This document shows, piece after piece, positions 33,698 through 44,362 of a stretch of 49,476 nucleotides of DNA (positions are counted from its first letter, which is position 1; every line of letters starts with the position of its first letter). Source of the stretch: Zoogloeaceae bacterium (GTDB taxonomy: Bacteria; Pseudomonadota; Gammaproteobacteria; Burkholderiales; Rhodocyclaceae). The stretch is from contig JAITMP010000029.1 of assembly GCA_031277315.1 (NCBI GenBank), forward strand, positions 1-49,476, given 5' to 3'. The notes beneath the pieces are model-generated. The model was not told the origin of the DNA and made no database searches. It saw only the letters and a program-made list of their open reading frames with translations. The position numbers and the translations under genes are program-made.

Positions 33698-35133
33698 AGT
33701 TTTTGCTTCAGCAATTCGTTGACTTGCTGCGGGTTGGCCTTGCCCTTGGTGGCTTTCATGGCTTGGCCGACGAGGGCGTTGAAGGCTTTTTCCTTGCCGG
33801 CGCGGAATTCTTCCACCGATTTCGGATTGGCGGCCAGCACGTCGTCGATGATTTTCTCCAGCGCGCCGGTGTCGGAAATCTGTTTCAGGCCGCGCGCTTC
33901 GATCACGGCGTCGGCGCTTGCGCCTTCGCCGCTCCAGAGGGCGTCGAAAACTTCCTTGGCGATTTTGCCGGAGATTGTGCCGTCGGCGATGCGCGCCACC
34001 AGCCCGGCGAGTTGCGCCGCGCCGAGCGGCGCGGCGGCGATGTCGCGCTCCTCCCGGTTCAGTCGCGCGGCCAGTTCGCCCATCACCCAGTTGGCGCACA
34101 GTTTCGCGTTGCCGGCGCCGGCGGCTGTCACGGTCTGCTCAAAGTAAGCCGCCGTCGCGCGGGCGGCGGTGAGCGCGGCGGCATCGTAGGCGGAAAGGCC
34201 GTAGTCGCGCTCGAAGCGCGTTTTCATGGCGGCCGGCAGTTCCGGCATGCTGGCTTCGATTTCACTTTTCCACGCGGCGGAAATTTCCAGCGGCAGCAGA
34301 TCGGGATCGGGAAAATAGCGGTAATCGTGCGCGTCTTCCTTGCTGCGCATGGCGCGCGTCTCGCCGCTGTCGGGATCGAACAGCACGGTCGCCTGCCGGA
34401 TGGCGCGGCCTTCCTCGATTTCGGCAATCTGCCATTGCGCTTCGTAATGGATGGCTTGTTCGAGAAAGCGGAAGGAGTTGAGGTTCTTGATTTCGCGCCG
34501 TGTGCCGAGCGGCGCACCGGGGCGGCGCACGGAAACGTTGGCGTCGCAGCGGAAAGAGCCTTCCTGCATGTTGCCGTCGCAGATGCCGATCCACCGCACC
34601 AGTTCGTGCAGCTTTTTCGCGTAGGCGGCGGCCTCGGCGGCGCTGCGCATGTCCGGCTCGGAGACGATTTCCAGCAGCGGCGTGCCGGCGCGGTTGAGGT
34701 CGATGCCGGTCATGCCGTGAAAATCCTCATGCAGCGATTTACCGGCGTCTTCTTCGAGATGGGCGCGGGTCAGGCGCACTTGTTTTTCGTGGCCGTCGAC
34801 GGTGATTGTCAGCGCGCCGCCGGCCACCACCGGCAATTCGTACTGACTGATCTGATAGCCCTTGGGCAGATCCGGATAGAAGTAGTTTTTGCGCGCGAAG
34901 ACCGAGCGCGGCGCGATGTCCGCGCCCACCGCCAGACCGAAGCGGATGGCGCAGGCCACGGCCTCGCGGTTGAGCACCGGCAGCACGCCGGGCAGGGCGA
35001 TATCCACCGCGCATGCCTGGCTGTTGGGCGCGGCGCCGAAAGCGGTCGACGCGCCGGAAAAAATCTTCGATACGGTGTTGAGCTGGGCGTGCACTTCCAG
35101 CCCGATGACAATTTCCTGGTCGGCGAGAGGCAT
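33682..35133 (-). CDS. gatB: aspartyl/glutamyl-tRNA(Asn/Gln) amidotransferase subunit B
   Basis: A 483-residue subunit that binds misacylated Glu-tRNAGln or Asp-tRNAAsn and phosphorylates the acyl group for amidation. It starts [14 protein letters not shown], then [45 protein letters not shown]-like [15 protein letters not shown], and [13 protein letters not shown]. The C-terminal YqeY-like tail domain binds tRNA. It lies downstream of gatC, gatA and an inserted lipoprotein gene. Its last codons form one arm of the terminator. Confidence 0.97.
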   Translation of the reverse strand: MPLADQEIVIGLEVHAQLNTVSKIFSGASTAFGAAPNSQACAVDIALPGVLPVLNREAVACAIRFGLAVGADIAPRSVFARKNYFYPDLPKGYQISQYELPVVAGGALTITVDGHEKQVRLTRAHLEEDAGKSLHEDFHGMTGIDLNRAGTPLLEIVSEPDMRSAAEAAAYAKKLHELVRWIGICDGNMQEGSFRCDANVSVRRPGAPLGTRREIKNLNSFRFLEQAIHYEAQWQIAEIEEGRAIRQATVLFDPDSGETRAMRSKEDAHDYRYFPDPDLLPLEISAAWKSEIEASMPELPAAMKTRFERDYGLSAYDAAALTAARATAAYFEQTVTAAGAGNAKLCANWVMGELAARLNREERDIAAAPLGAAQLAGLVARIADGTISGKIAKEVFDALWSGEGASADAVIEARGLKQISDTGALEKIIDDVLAANPKSVEEFRAGKEKAFNALVGQAMKATKGKANPQQVNELLKQKLTGPA

Positions 35134-35145
35134 GGCCGCTTTCTC

Positions 35146-35637
35146 TCAAGCGCAGGTGCCGTCGCGCCGGTCGTGGATGATCGGCAGGAGCCAACTGAAC
35201 GCGCCGCCCGTGCACTGTTTCTCGCAGCGCGAGAAGGCGACGGTGACGCGCTCGCCCTGTTCCCACACCCGCACGATGCAGTTGCCCTTGGTCTGGCTGA
35301 GTTCGACGATCGGCAGCGTCTTGGTCTGGCTGAAATCCTTCAGGGCGAAACGGCAGGTGCCGTGCTTGGGAATGTTGACCGTCGCCGCGAACGCATTCAC
35401 TTTCGCCTCCGTGATATTCAGCGTCAGCGCGCCCGTGAGGCCGGCTTCGTCATTGATGCGGCATTCGGCCTTGACGTTGAGCGGGCGCACCGGAATCGGC
35501 CCCGGCCGCCCCGGTTTCGTTGTTTCCTCCGGCGTCCCCGGCGGCGTTGTTGTCGGGGGCGTTTTCCAAGGCACGGTGCAGGCGCCGAGCAGCAAAACGC
35601 CGAGTAGAACGAGGTAACGCAGTCTGAGGGCCATCAT
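35146..35637 (-). CDS. predicted lipoprotein inserted between gatA and gatB
   Basis: A 163-residue protein. The signal [15 protein letters not shown] ends in a lipobox with Cys at about residue 20. A Pro/Thr-rich linker ([22 protein letters not shown]) follows, and then a small domain with cysteines at AECRIND, GTCRFAL, GNCIVRV and the C-terminal CEKQCTGG and GTCA. I recognise no family. The start ATGATG overlaps the gatA stop by 4 bases, and the gene ends 12 bases before gatB. It is thus co-transcribed with the amidotransferase genes, though an envelope lipoprotein has no evident link to tRNA charging. Confidence 0.75.
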   Translation of the reverse strand: MMALRLRYLVLLGVLLLGACTVPWKTPPTTTPPGTPEETTKPGRPGPIPVRPLNVKAECRINDEAGLTGALTLNITEAKVNAFAATVNIPKHGTCRFALKDFSQTKTLPIVELSQTKGNCIVRVWEQGERVTVAFSRCEKQCTGGAFSWLLPIIHDRRDGTCA

Positions 35638-37085
35638 AGTGTCGGGCTCCGCCGATGCCAATCCGTTGTTTGCTGATACCGATGCGCCGCGTTGAGCATG
35701 CGCGCTTCGCTGAAATAGTTGCCGATGATTTGCAGGCCGACCGGCAGGCCTTTGGCGCCGGCGCCGCAGGGGAGCGACAGGCCGGGCAGACCGGCCAGAT
35801 TGACGGCGATGGTGTAGATGTCGGACAGGTACATCTGCACCGGATCGCCGGCCTTGTCGCCGAGGTCGAAGGCCACCGTCGGCGTGGTCGGCCCCATGAT
35901 GAGATCGCACTCGCGGAAGGCGGCGACGAAATCCTGCGCGATGAGGCGGCGGATGCGTTGCGCTTGCAGATAATAAGCGTCGTAGTAGCCGTGCGAGAGC
36001 ACGTAAGTGCCGATCAGGATGCGCCGCTTCACTTCGGCGCCGAAGCCCTGGGCGCGGCTTTGGCAGTACATGTCGGCGAGGTCGCCGTATTGCGGCGCGC
36101 GCCAGCCGTAGCGCGCGCCGTCGAAGCGCGACAGGTTGCTGGAGGCTTCCGCCGGGGCGATGACGTAATAGGCTGGCACTGCGAGCCGCATGTTCGGCAG
36201 CGACACGTCGACGGTGACGGCGCCGAGCTTGCGGTATTCGGCGATGGCGGCGTCCACCGCCCGCGCCACGTCGCTCGACAAGCCCTCGGCGAAAAATTCT
36301 TTCGGCAGGCCGATGCGCAGTCCGGCCAGCGGTTGCGCCAGATCGCGCGCGTAATCCTCGGCGGGCCGCGCCAGACTGGTCGAATCGCGGGCGTCGAAAC
36401 CGGCCATGACATTCAGCAGCAAGGCGCAGTCTTCCGCGCTTTTCGCCATCGGCCCGGCCTGATCGAGCGAGGAGGCGAACGCGATCATGCCGTAGCGCGA
36501 GACGAGGCCGTAGGTCGGTTTCAGGCCGGTCAGGCCGCACAGGGCGGCAGGCTGGCGGATCGAGCCGCCGGTGTCGGTGCCGGTGGCGGCGGGCGCCAGC
36601 CGCGCCGCGACAGCGGCGGCCGAGCCGCCGGAGGAACCGCCGGGCACGGCAGCCGGATGCCAGGGATTTTTCACCGGGCCGTAGAAAGAGGTTTCGTTGG
36701 ACGAGCCCATGGCGAATTCGTCCATATTGGTCTTGCCCAGCGTGACCGCGCCGGCGGTCTTGAAGTGTTCGATCACCGTGGCGTCGTAGGGGCTGACGAA
36801 GTTCGACAGCATTTTCGAGCCGCAGGTGGTGAGCCAGCCTTCGGTGCAGAAAATATCCTTGTGCGCGACCGGGATGCCGGTGAGCGGGCCGCCCTCGCCT
36901 TTGGCGATGCGGGCGTCGGCGACGCGCGCCATGGCGAGGCTCTGTTCGGCGTCGACCGTGATGAAGGCGTTCAGGGCCGGGTTGAGTTTGCCGATGCGTT
37001 CGAGAAACAGCCGGGTCAGCTCGACGCTGGAGAGTTGCCCGCCCGTCAGGGCGGCGGAGAGTTCTTTCAGGCTGGCGTTGATCAT
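35634..37085 (-). CDS. gatA: aspartyl/glutamyl-tRNA amidotransferase subunit A
   Basis: A 483-residue amidase-signature enzyme that releases ammonia from glutamine or asparagine for the transamidation. The catalytic Ser-cisSer-Lys triad is visible: Lys76 in PVAHKDIF, Ser151 in GGSSGGS and Ser175 in [35 protein letters not shown] is strongly conserved. It lies 73 bases downstream of gatC and overlaps the lipoprotein gene by 4 bases. Confidence 0.97.
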   Translation of the reverse strand: MINASLKELSAALTGGQLSSVELTRLFLERIGKLNPALNAFITVDAEQSLAMARVADARIAKGEGGPLTGIPVAHKDIFCTEGWLTTCGSKMLSNFVSPYDATVIEHFKTAGAVTLGKTNMDEFAMGSSNETSFYGPVKNPWHPAAVPGGSSGGSAAAVAARLAPAATGTDTGGSIRQPAALCGLTGLKPTYGLVSRYGMIAFASSLDQAGPMAKSAEDCALLLNVMAGFDARDSTSLARPAEDYARDLAQPLAGLRIGLPKEFFAEGLSSDVARAVDAAIAEYRKLGAVTVDVSLPNMRLAVPAYYVIAPAEASSNLSRFDGARYGWRAPQYGDLADMYCQSRAQGFGAEVKRRILIGTYVLSHGYYDAYYLQAQRIRRLIAQDFVAAFRECDLIMGPTTPTVAFDLGDKAGDPVQMYLSDIYTIAVNLAGLPGLSLPCGAGAKGLPVGLQIIGNYFSEARMLNAAHRYQQTTDWHRRSPTL

Positions 37086-37158
37086 AATTCAGTGGGCCGC
37101 GGCATCCGGCGCGCGTGCCGTCGGCAACGGGCGGCGCGATGCGCGGCTGAGCGGTTCG

Positions 37159-37446
37159 CTATTCGATCACCTTCGGCACCAGATACAGCCCGGCTTCGAT
37201 CTGCGGCGCGATGCGCTGGAAGGCTGCGCGCCGGTCGGTTTCGGTCACGGCGTCCTCGCGCAGGCGCTGGGCGAGATCCTGCGCGTGGGCCATCGGTTCG
37301 ACGCCGGCGGTATGCGCTGACTGCATGGCTTCGATCAGGCCGAAAATGCCATTCAACTGATCGCGCGTCTGCTCGGCTTCGCCGGGCGCGAGCGCGATGC
37401 GGGCGAGGTCGGCGATGCGCCGGATCTGGTCGAGGCTGAGGGACAT
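37159..37446 (-). CDS. gatC: aspartyl/glutamyl-tRNA amidotransferase subunit C
   Basis: A 95-residue subunit that holds GatA and GatB together. It has the typical start [16 protein letters not shown], the central [20 protein letters not shown] and the end YLVPKVIE. First gene of the minus-strand gat operon, divergent from mreB with a 93-base shared promoter region. Confidence 0.95.
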   Translation of the reverse strand: MSLSLDQIRRIADLARIALAPGEAEQTRDQLNGIFGLIEAMQSAHTAGVEPMAHAQDLAQRLREDAVTETDRRAAFQRIAPQIEAGLYLVPKVIE

Positions 37447-37460
37447 GGCAGAGCGGAAAA

Positions 37461-37490
37461 TTCATCTCACAAGGCGCAATAGAGTATCAT
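37461..37490 (+). promoter_or_regulatory. possible mreB promoter
   Basis: TTCATC at 37461-37466 and TATCAT at 37485-37490 are separated by 18 bases and lie 50 bases before the mreB ATG, in the gatC-mreB divergent gap. Both boxes are imperfect, so the call is tentative. Confidence 0.3.
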
Positions 37491-37500
37491 AGGCCGTTGA

Positions 37501-38583
<1,083 letters not shown>

Positions 38584-38632
38584 GCGCGCGCGGCACGGGC
38601 TTCCCGGTGTGCCGCCGCCGCATGTTTAACCG

Positions 38633-39565
38633 ATGTCGGTTGTCGGTCACCAGCTTCCCCCCATTTTCAAGCGCGGCCCCGCGCCGCTGACGCGGCTTGT
38701 CTTCTTCGTCACGCTCTCGCTGGCGTTGCTGGTGCTCGATCTCAAATATCACTATCTCGAACTGCTCCGCCAGAGCATGGCGACGGCGCTCTACCCCTTG
38801 CAGCGCGCCGCCTTCGCCCCGGTCGACTTCCTCGGTCAGATCGGCGGCTACTTCAACGATCTGACGCGGGTGCAGGACGAGAACGCCCGGCTCAAGCGCA
38901 AGGAACTGGAAGCGGCCAACTGGCTGCTGCGGCAGCAGGATCTGGAGCAGGAGAACCAGCGCTTGCGCGCCCTGCTCGACATGAAAAACCGGCAGCCGAC
39001 GCCCGGCACGCTGGCGGAAATCCTGTATGCCGGACGCGATCCCTTCACGCGCCGCGTCATCGTGGACAAGGGCAGCCAGCATGGCATCGCCGCCGGTCAG
39101 GTGGCGGTGGATGAAGCCGGCGTGCTCGGTCAGGTGACGCGTGTCTATCCCCTGCAAAGCGAGGTGACGCTGGTCACCGACAAGAATCAGGCGGTGCCGG
39201 TGAAGATCATGCGCAGCGGTTTGCGCGCCGTGCTGTTCGGCAGCGGCGGCGGACAACTCGAACTGCGCTTTCTGGCCGCCAATGCCGACGTGCAGCCGGA
39301 CGACCTGCTGGTCACTTCCGGCCTCGACGGCCTTTATCAACCCGGCCTGCCGGTGGCGAAAGTGGCGCGCGTCGACCGCGACGCCGCGTATTCCTTCGCC
39401 CGCATCCTGTGCGAGCCGGTGGCGGGCGTCGAGAAACACGGCCAGATTCTGATTCTGGGCCTGCGCGACGCTGTGGTTTTACCGCCGCCGCCCGCCGAGG
39501 CCGCCGAGGCCACCGAAACCCGCACCAAACCGGCGCCGGGGAAACGGGGCCGGAGGAGAGACTGA
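38633..39565 (+). CDS. mreC: rod shape-determining protein MreC
   Basis: A 310-residue bitopic protein. There is a short cytoplasmic start, one membrane helix (RLVFFVTLSLALLVLDL), then a coiled coil (VQDENARLKRKELEAANWLLRQQ). Beta-barrel repeats include GRDPFTRRVIVDKGSQHGI, GQVTRVYPLQSEVTLVTDKNQAVPV and LLVTSGLDGLYQPGLPVAKV. MreC activates PBP2 in the elongasome. A proline-rich tail follows. The stop overlaps the mreD ATG at 39565. Confidence 0.96.
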   Translation: MSVVGHQLPPIFKRGPAPLTRLVFFVTLSLALLVLDLKYHYLELLRQSMATALYPLQRAAFAPVDFLGQIGGYFNDLTRVQDENARLKRKELEAANWLLRQQDLEQENQRLRALLDMKNRQPTPGTLAEILYAGRDPFTRRVIVDKGSQHGIAAGQVAVDEAGVLGQVTRVYPLQSEVTLVTDKNQAVPVKIMRSGLRAVLFGSGGGQLELRFLAANADVQPDDLLVTSGLDGLYQPGLPVAKVARVDRDAAYSFARILCEPVAGVEKHGQILILGLRDAVVLPPPPAEAAEATETRTKPAPGKRGRRRD

Positions 39566-40092
39566 TGGCGATGCAACCCACGCACGGCTCGCGCCGCATC
39601 CTGCTGCCGGTGAGGCAATGGTTCATTTTGTTCTCGCTCGTCTTCGCCCTGTTTCTCAACCTCATTCCGTCGGGCAACATCCCCGGCCTGCCGGACTGGG
39701 TGGCGCTGGCGCTGACTTTCTGGTGCGTGCGCGAACCCCTGCGCGTCGGCCTCGGCACGGCGTTCGTCATCGGGCTGCTGATGGATGTCGCCTCCGGCAG
39801 CGTCATGGGCCAGCACCCGCTTGCCTACTTGCTGTTGGCATACGGCGCCGGCAGCCTGTCGCGCCGCATTCTCTGGTTCCCGCTGCCGCAGCAGGCGCTG
39901 CACATTCCGCTGCTGCTGCTGGCGACGCAGGGCGTGATGGTCGTCACCCGTCTCATCGGCGGGGCGGATTTTCCCGGCTGGAGCTATTTCCTCGGCAGCC
40001 TGACCGGCGGCCTGCTCTGGATTCCCCTCACGTTCATTCTTCTGTTGCCGCAATACCAGCCGATCGAGAAAGATGACAACCGGCCCATTTGA
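39565..40092 (+). CDS. mreD: rod shape-determining protein MreD
   Basis: A 175-residue membrane protein with about five helices. It shows the MreD pattern LFLNLIPSGNIPGLPDWVALALTFW and GLLMDVASGSVMGQHPLAYLLLAYG. The start ATG touches the mreC stop and has CGGAGGAGAGACTG before it. It links MreC to the cytoplasmic elongasome. Confidence 0.94.
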   Translation: MAMQPTHGSRRILLPVRQWFILFSLVFALFLNLIPSGNIPGLPDWVALALTFWCVREPLRVGLGTAFVIGLLMDVASGSVMGQHPLAYLLLAYGAGSLSRRILWFPLPQQALHIPLLLLATQGVMVVTRLIGGADFPGWSYFLGSLTGGLLWIPLTFILLLPQYQPIEKDDNRPI

Positions 40093-40101
40093 ACGCGGGA
40101 T

Positions 40102-42069
40102 GTGAGCGCCGCCATGCGTTTTGCCATGCGCTCCTTCGCGCGCCCCTCCATGCGCCCCGCCGAGTTCCGAAACCCGGAGCAGGATCTGTTGCTTTTCCGC
40201 CGCCGTCTGGCAGTCGTCAGCGGCTTCGTGCTGTTCGCTTTCTTTCTGCTCTTTCTGCGCTTTTTCTGGCTGCAAGTGGTGCAGCACGAGTATTACAGCA
40301 CCCGCGCCGAGGACAACCGCATTTCGCTGGTGCCGATCCTGCCCAATCGCGGCCTGATCGTGGATCGCGCCGGGACGGTGCTGGCGCGCAACTATTCCGC
40401 CTACACGCTGGAAATCACGCCGGACAAGGTGTCCGATCTGGAAAGCGTCATTGACGAACTGGCGCAGCTCGTCGACATCCAGCCGCGCGACCGCAAGCGT
40501 TTCCGCAAGCTGCTCGACGAGAGCCGGAATTTTGAATCGCTGCCGATCCGCACACGCTTGAGCGATGAGGAAGTGGCGCGTTTCGTCGCCCAGCGCTTCC
40601 GCTTTCCCGGCGTCGACATCAAGGCGCGCCTGTTCCGCCAATATCCGCAAGGCGCGCTGGCCTCGCACGCGCTCGGCTACATCGGGCGGGTGAACGACCG
40701 CGATCTGGAATTGATCGAGAACCACGATCAGTCCGACAACTATCGTGGCACCGAGCATTACGGCAAAGCCGGCCTGGAGCAGAAATACGAATTCGAATTG
40801 CATGGCCGCACCGGCTTCGAGAAAGTCGAAGTCGACGCCGGCGGGCGCGCCGTGCGGATGATCTCGCGTACCGCCGCCCTGCCCGGCAACAACCTGATCC
40901 TGACGCTCGACGCCGGTTTGCAGGCGGTGGCCGAAAAAGCCTTCGGCGGACGCCGTGGCGCGCTGGTCGCCATCGAGCCGGCCAGCGGCGGCATTCTGGC
41001 GCTGGTGTCGGTGCCCGGCTACGACCCGAACCTGTTCGTCGATGGCATCGGTCAGGCGGATTGGGAGGCGCTCAACGTTTCGGAAGACAAGCCGATGATC
41101 AACCGCGCCCTCAACAGCGCGTATCCGCCCGGCTCCACATTCAAGCCTTTCATGGCGCTGGCGGCGCTGGAACTGGGCAAGCGCGCGCCACGGCAGGCGA
41201 TTGCCGATCCCGGCTACTTCACGCTGGGCAGCCATACGTTCATGGACGACAAGCCGGGCGGCCACGGCATGGTGGACATGTACCGTTCCATCACGCAGTC
41301 GTGCAACACCTACTACTTCATGCTCGCCAACGATCTGGGCATCGACGCCATCGCCGGCTTCATGCGCCCGTTCGGTTTCGGCAGCCGCAGCGGCGTCGAC
41401 ATCGAAGGCGAGGCCGAGGGCGTGCTGCCTTCCCCGGAGTGGAAGAAAAAACGCTTCCGCAAGCCCGAGCAGCAGAAGTGGTATTCCGGCGAAACCATCT
41501 CGATCGGTATCGGTCAGGGCTACAACGCCTACACGCCGATCCAGCTCGCCCAGGCGGCGGCCACGCTCGCCAACGACGGCGTCATGTACCGCCCGCATCT
41601 GGTGCGCGAGATCGAGAACATCACGACCGGCGCGCGCACGCCGGTCGAGCCGGAGCCGCTGCGCATTCTGCACCTGAAGCCGGCCAATCTGGATGTCATC
41701 AAGCAGGCGATGATCGGGGTGACCACGGAAGGCACCGCCGCGCGCGCTTTCGCCGGGGTGGAATACGTCGCCGCCGGCAAGACCGGCACGGCGCAGGTGT
41801 ACAGCCTGCGCGGCGCGGCGTATCAGCGCGACAGGGTGAAGGAGCGTCTGCGCGACCATGCGCTTTTCATCGCCTTCGCGCCCGCTGCCGCGCCGAAGAT
41901 CGCGCTTGCCGTGCTGGTGGAAAACGGCGGCTTCGGCGCGCAGTCGGCGGCGCCGATTGCGCGTCAGGTGCTCGACTACTGGCTGCTCGGCAAGCAGCCG
42001 CAATCGGCCGCGCCCGTCATCGAGGAGAGCGTCGAAGAAACGGTTGAGGAGGCCGCCGGGGATGAGTGA
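40102..42069 (+). CDS. mrdA: penicillin-binding protein 2
   Basis: A transpeptidase for side-wall peptidoglycan. The 655-residue protein has one N-terminal membrane helix (VVSGFVLFAFFLLFLRFFWLQVV). The pedestal domain begins RISLVPILPNRGLIVDRAG. The transpeptidase domain has active-site Ser345 in the SxxK motif STFK, Ser400-Cys-Asn402 as SxN, and KTGTAQ with Lys560. The GTG at 40102 is used here; ATGs follow at 40114 and later. It overlaps rodA by 8 bases. Confidence 0.97.
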   Translation: MSAAMRFAMRSFARPSMRPAEFRNPEQDLLLFRRRLAVVSGFVLFAFFLLFLRFFWLQVVQHEYYSTRAEDNRISLVPILPNRGLIVDRAGTVLARNYSAYTLEITPDKVSDLESVIDELAQLVDIQPRDRKRFRKLLDESRNFESLPIRTRLSDEEVARFVAQRFRFPGVDIKARLFRQYPQGALASHALGYIGRVNDRDLELIENHDQSDNYRGTEHYGKAGLEQKYEFELHGRTGFEKVEVDAGGRAVRMISRTAALPGNNLILTLDAGLQAVAEKAFGGRRGALVAIEPASGGILALVSVPGYDPNLFVDGIGQADWEALNVSEDKPMINRALNSAYPPGSTFKPFMALAALELGKRAPRQAIADPGYFTLGSHTFMDDKPGGHGMVDMYRSITQSCNTYYFMLANDLGIDAIAGFMRPFGFGSRSGVDIEGEAEGVLPSPEWKKKRFRKPEQQKWYSGETISIGIGQGYNAYTPIQLAQAAATLANDGVMYRPHLVREIENITTGARTPVEPEPLRILHLKPANLDVIKQAMIGVTTEGTAARAFAGVEYVAAGKTGTAQVYSLRGAAYQRDRVKERLRDHALFIAFAPAAAPKIALAVLVENGGFGAQSAAPIARQVLDYWLLGKQPQSAAPVIEESVEETVEEAAGDE

Positions 42070-43159
42070 ATTCGTCTTCAATCCGCGTGACTGGCTGCGC
42101 CGCCTTGCCGCGCCGGTCGACCCCGTCCTGTTCGGGCTGCTCGCTGTTCTGCTCGGCTACGCCACGCTGCTGCTGGCGAGCGCCGCGCCGGAGCGGCTCG
42201 ACAACCACTTCATCAACCTCGCCGTGGCGCTGGTGGTGATGCGCCTCGTGGCGCAAGCGCCGCCGCAGCGCCTGATGCGCTTCGCCCTGCCGCTGTATCT
42301 CGCCGGCCTGCTGTTGCTTGTCGGCGTCGCGCTGTTCGGCGATGTCGCCAAGGGCGCGCGGCGCTGGCTCAACATCGGCTTCATGCGCATCCAGCCTTCC
42401 GAGGTGATGAAGATCGCCGTGCCGCTGATGCTGGCCTGGTATTTCCAGAAGCACGAAGCCATGCTGCGGCTGCGCGAGTGGATCGCGGCGGCGCTGATCC
42501 TGCTGCTGCCGGTCGCGCTCATCGCCCGCCAGCCCGATCTGGGCACCGCGATCCTCGTCTTCGCCGCCGGCTGCTTCGTCATCTTTCTGGCCGGCCTGCC
42601 GTGGAAAGTCATCGTCGCGCTCGGGCTGTCGACGCTGGCCAGCCTGCCGGTGATCTGGTCCTTCCTGCATGACTACCAGCGCCAGCGCATCCTGATGCTG
42701 CTCAACCCTGAAGCCGACCCGCTCGGCAAGGGCTTCCACATCATTCAGTCGACCATCGCCGTCGGCTCGGGCGGCCTGTTCGGCAAGGGCTGGGGCAACG
42801 GCTCGCAGGCGCATCTGGAATTCCTGCCCGAACGGCATACCGACTTCATCTTCGCCGTCGGCTCGGAGGAGTTCGGCCTGCTCGGCAACGCTTTTCTGCT
42901 GCTGCTCTACCTTCTTCTCATCGGCCGCGGCCTGATGATCGCGGCCAACGCGCCGACGCTGTTCTCGCGCCTGCTCGCCGGCAGCCTGACACTGATCATG
43001 TTTACCTACGCCTTCGTGAACATGGGTATGGTCAGCGGCGTTCTGCCGGTGGTGGGCGTGCCGCTGCCGTTCGTCAGCTATGGCGGCACGGCGCTGGTGA
43101 CGCTGTGCCTCGGCGTCGGCATCCTGATGTCGATCCGCAAGAACCGCGCGCCGGCGTAG
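42062..43159 (+). CDS. rodA: rod shape-determining protein RodA (SEDS glycosyltransferase)
   Basis: A peptidoglycan glycosyltransferase paired with PBP2. The 365-residue protein has about ten membrane helices. Visible SEDS signatures are GARRWLNIGFMRIQPSEVMKIAVPL, RQPDLGTAILVFAAG, ERHTDFIFAVGSEEFGLLG and VGVPLPFVSYGGTALVTL. The ATG at 42062 lies inside the end of mrdA, so the two are coupled. rlpA starts 3 bases after its stop. Confidence 0.97.
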   Translation: MSEFVFNPRDWLRRLAAPVDPVLFGLLAVLLGYATLLLASAAPERLDNHFINLAVALVVMRLVAQAPPQRLMRFALPLYLAGLLLLVGVALFGDVAKGARRWLNIGFMRIQPSEVMKIAVPLMLAWYFQKHEAMLRLREWIAAALILLLPVALIARQPDLGTAILVFAAGCFVIFLAGLPWKVIVALGLSTLASLPVIWSFLHDYQRQRILMLLNPEADPLGKGFHIIQSTIAVGSGGLFGKGWGNGSQAHLEFLPERHTDFIFAVGSEEFGLLGNAFLLLLYLLLIGRGLMIAANAPTLFSRLLAGSLTLIMFTYAFVNMGMVSGVLPVVGVPLPFVSYGGTALVTLCLGVGILMSIRKNRAPA

Positions 43160-43161
43160 AC

Positions 43162-44109
43162 ATGAAATTCCGCTGCCGCAATACGGCCATCCTGATCCGC
43201 CGCGCCGCCGCGCTTGCCGTGATTCCCTTTCTGTTCGCCTGCGGCGGCCAGCCGCCGCGTCAGACTGAAACCAAGCCGCCGACCGCCGGCAAACCGGCGT
43301 CGACGCCGCGCAGTGGCGGCGGCGGCTTCTATCAGGATGACGGCCCGATCGACACCACGCCGGCGCAGCTTGCCGCCGTTCTCGATGCCCAGCCCCGGGC
43401 CGAACCGCTGCACCGTTTCGCCAATCGTCCCTACAACGTGCTTGGCCGCGACTACGCGCCGATGCGCGAGATCCAGCCCTACAAAGCGCGCGGCGTCGGC
43501 AGTTGGTATGGGCGCAAGTTCCACGGCCAGAAAACTTCCAGCGGCGAAATCTACGACATGCTCGCCATGACGGCGGCGCACCCCACGCTGCCGATTCCCA
43601 GCTATGCGCGGGTGACCAATCTCGCCAACGGCAAATCGGTGGTGGTGCGGATCAACGACCGCGGCCCCTTTCTGCACGAGCGCCTGATTGATCTTTCCTA
43701 TGTCGCGGCATGGAAACTCGGCTACGTCGACAGCGGCAGCGCGAAAGTCGAAGTCGAAACCGTGCTGCCCGGCGCCGCGCTGCCGGCTTCGCCGCCACCA
43801 CCACCGTCACCGTCACCCCCCGCGCCGGACGCGGACGCCGGCGAAGCGCCGCCGCCGTTGCCCGCCGAGCAGGAACAGCGTGGCCTCTTTCTGCAACTGG
43901 GCGCTTTCAGCAGTCTCGACAACGCCGAAAGTTTCCGCGCTCACCTCTCCATGCGATTGAACTGGCTCAACGAAACCATCGGCATTTATCCCCGCGACGG
44001 CATGTACCGCCTCCACCTCGGCCCCTACCGTGACGCGCAGGAAGCCAACCGCGTCGCCGACCGCATCCGCGAAACCCTCGACTTCAAACCTTTCGTCGTG
44101 CAGCGTTGA
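43162..44109 (+). CDS. rlpA: septal-ring lytic transglycosylase RlpA family lipoprotein
   Basis: A 315-residue lipoprotein with a Leu-Phe-Ala-Cys lipobox after a short signal. The double-psi beta-barrel domain contains GVGSWYGRKFHGQKTSSGEIYDM, LPSYA-like LPIPSYARVTNLANG and the catalytic-region RINDRGPF. A Pro/Ser-rich linker (about residues 212-235, coded by CACCAC and GTCACC repeats) leads to a C-terminal SPOR domain (GLFLQLGAFSSLDNAESFR...YRLHLGPY) that binds denuded glycan. Last gene of the elongasome operon. Confidence 0.95.
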   Translation: MKFRCRNTAILIRRAAALAVIPFLFACGGQPPRQTETKPPTAGKPASTPRSGGGGFYQDDGPIDTTPAQLAAVLDAQPRAEPLHRFANRPYNVLGRDYAPMREIQPYKARGVGSWYGRKFHGQKTSSGEIYDMLAMTAAHPTLPIPSYARVTNLANGKSVVVRINDRGPFLHERLIDLSYVAAWKLGYVDSGSAKVEVETVLPGAALPASPPPPPSPSPPAPDADAGEAPPPLPAEQEQRGLFLQLGAFSSLDNAESFRAHLSMRLNWLNETIGIYPRDGMYRLHLGPYRDAQEANRVADRIRETLDFKPFVVQR

Positions 44110-44160
44110 AAACATGTAATTTTCGGCGGTGCGGATGAAATTTGCGTATTAGCTGTTTAC

Positions 44161-44191
44161 AATATTGCGAATAACTGATAATATTCCGCAA
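44161..44191. promoter_or_regulatory. AT-rich intergenic repeat upstream of the two-partner locus
   Basis: AATATTGCG (44161-44169) recurs as AATATTCCG (44180-44188), and TTGCGAAT (44165-44172) is nearly inverted by ATTCCGCAA (44183-44191). The whole 44110-44362 gap is strikingly AT-rich and otherwise has no feature that I can support. The repeats may be a regulator site or part of a promoter. Confidence 0.45.
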
Positions 44192-44362
44192 CATTTTGAA
44201 TTAAAAGAGATTTATTTTTTGCTTGTATTGGTCTCGGCTGATTGAATTTTTCAATTTTACTGAGATTTCATATTGTTCCGGTGGTTGTGTGCGATTTGGC
44301 GCCTGGGGCCTTGAGCGAGTGGTTTCCTGGCAACGTTATCCGGTTTTTGCAGTCCGTTACCC

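Noticed and set aside
33703-37439. Two long plus-strand frames opposite gatB and gatA
   Set aside because: They are antisense to complete gatB and gatA genes and have no family features.
39337-42081. 914-codon minus-strand frame opposite mreD and mrdA
   Set aside because: Antisense shadow; its composition is Gln/Arg/Ala filler and it lacks motifs.
43790-43830. CACCAC/GTCACC repeats as a structured element
   Set aside because: They simply encode the Pro/Ser-rich linker of RlpA.
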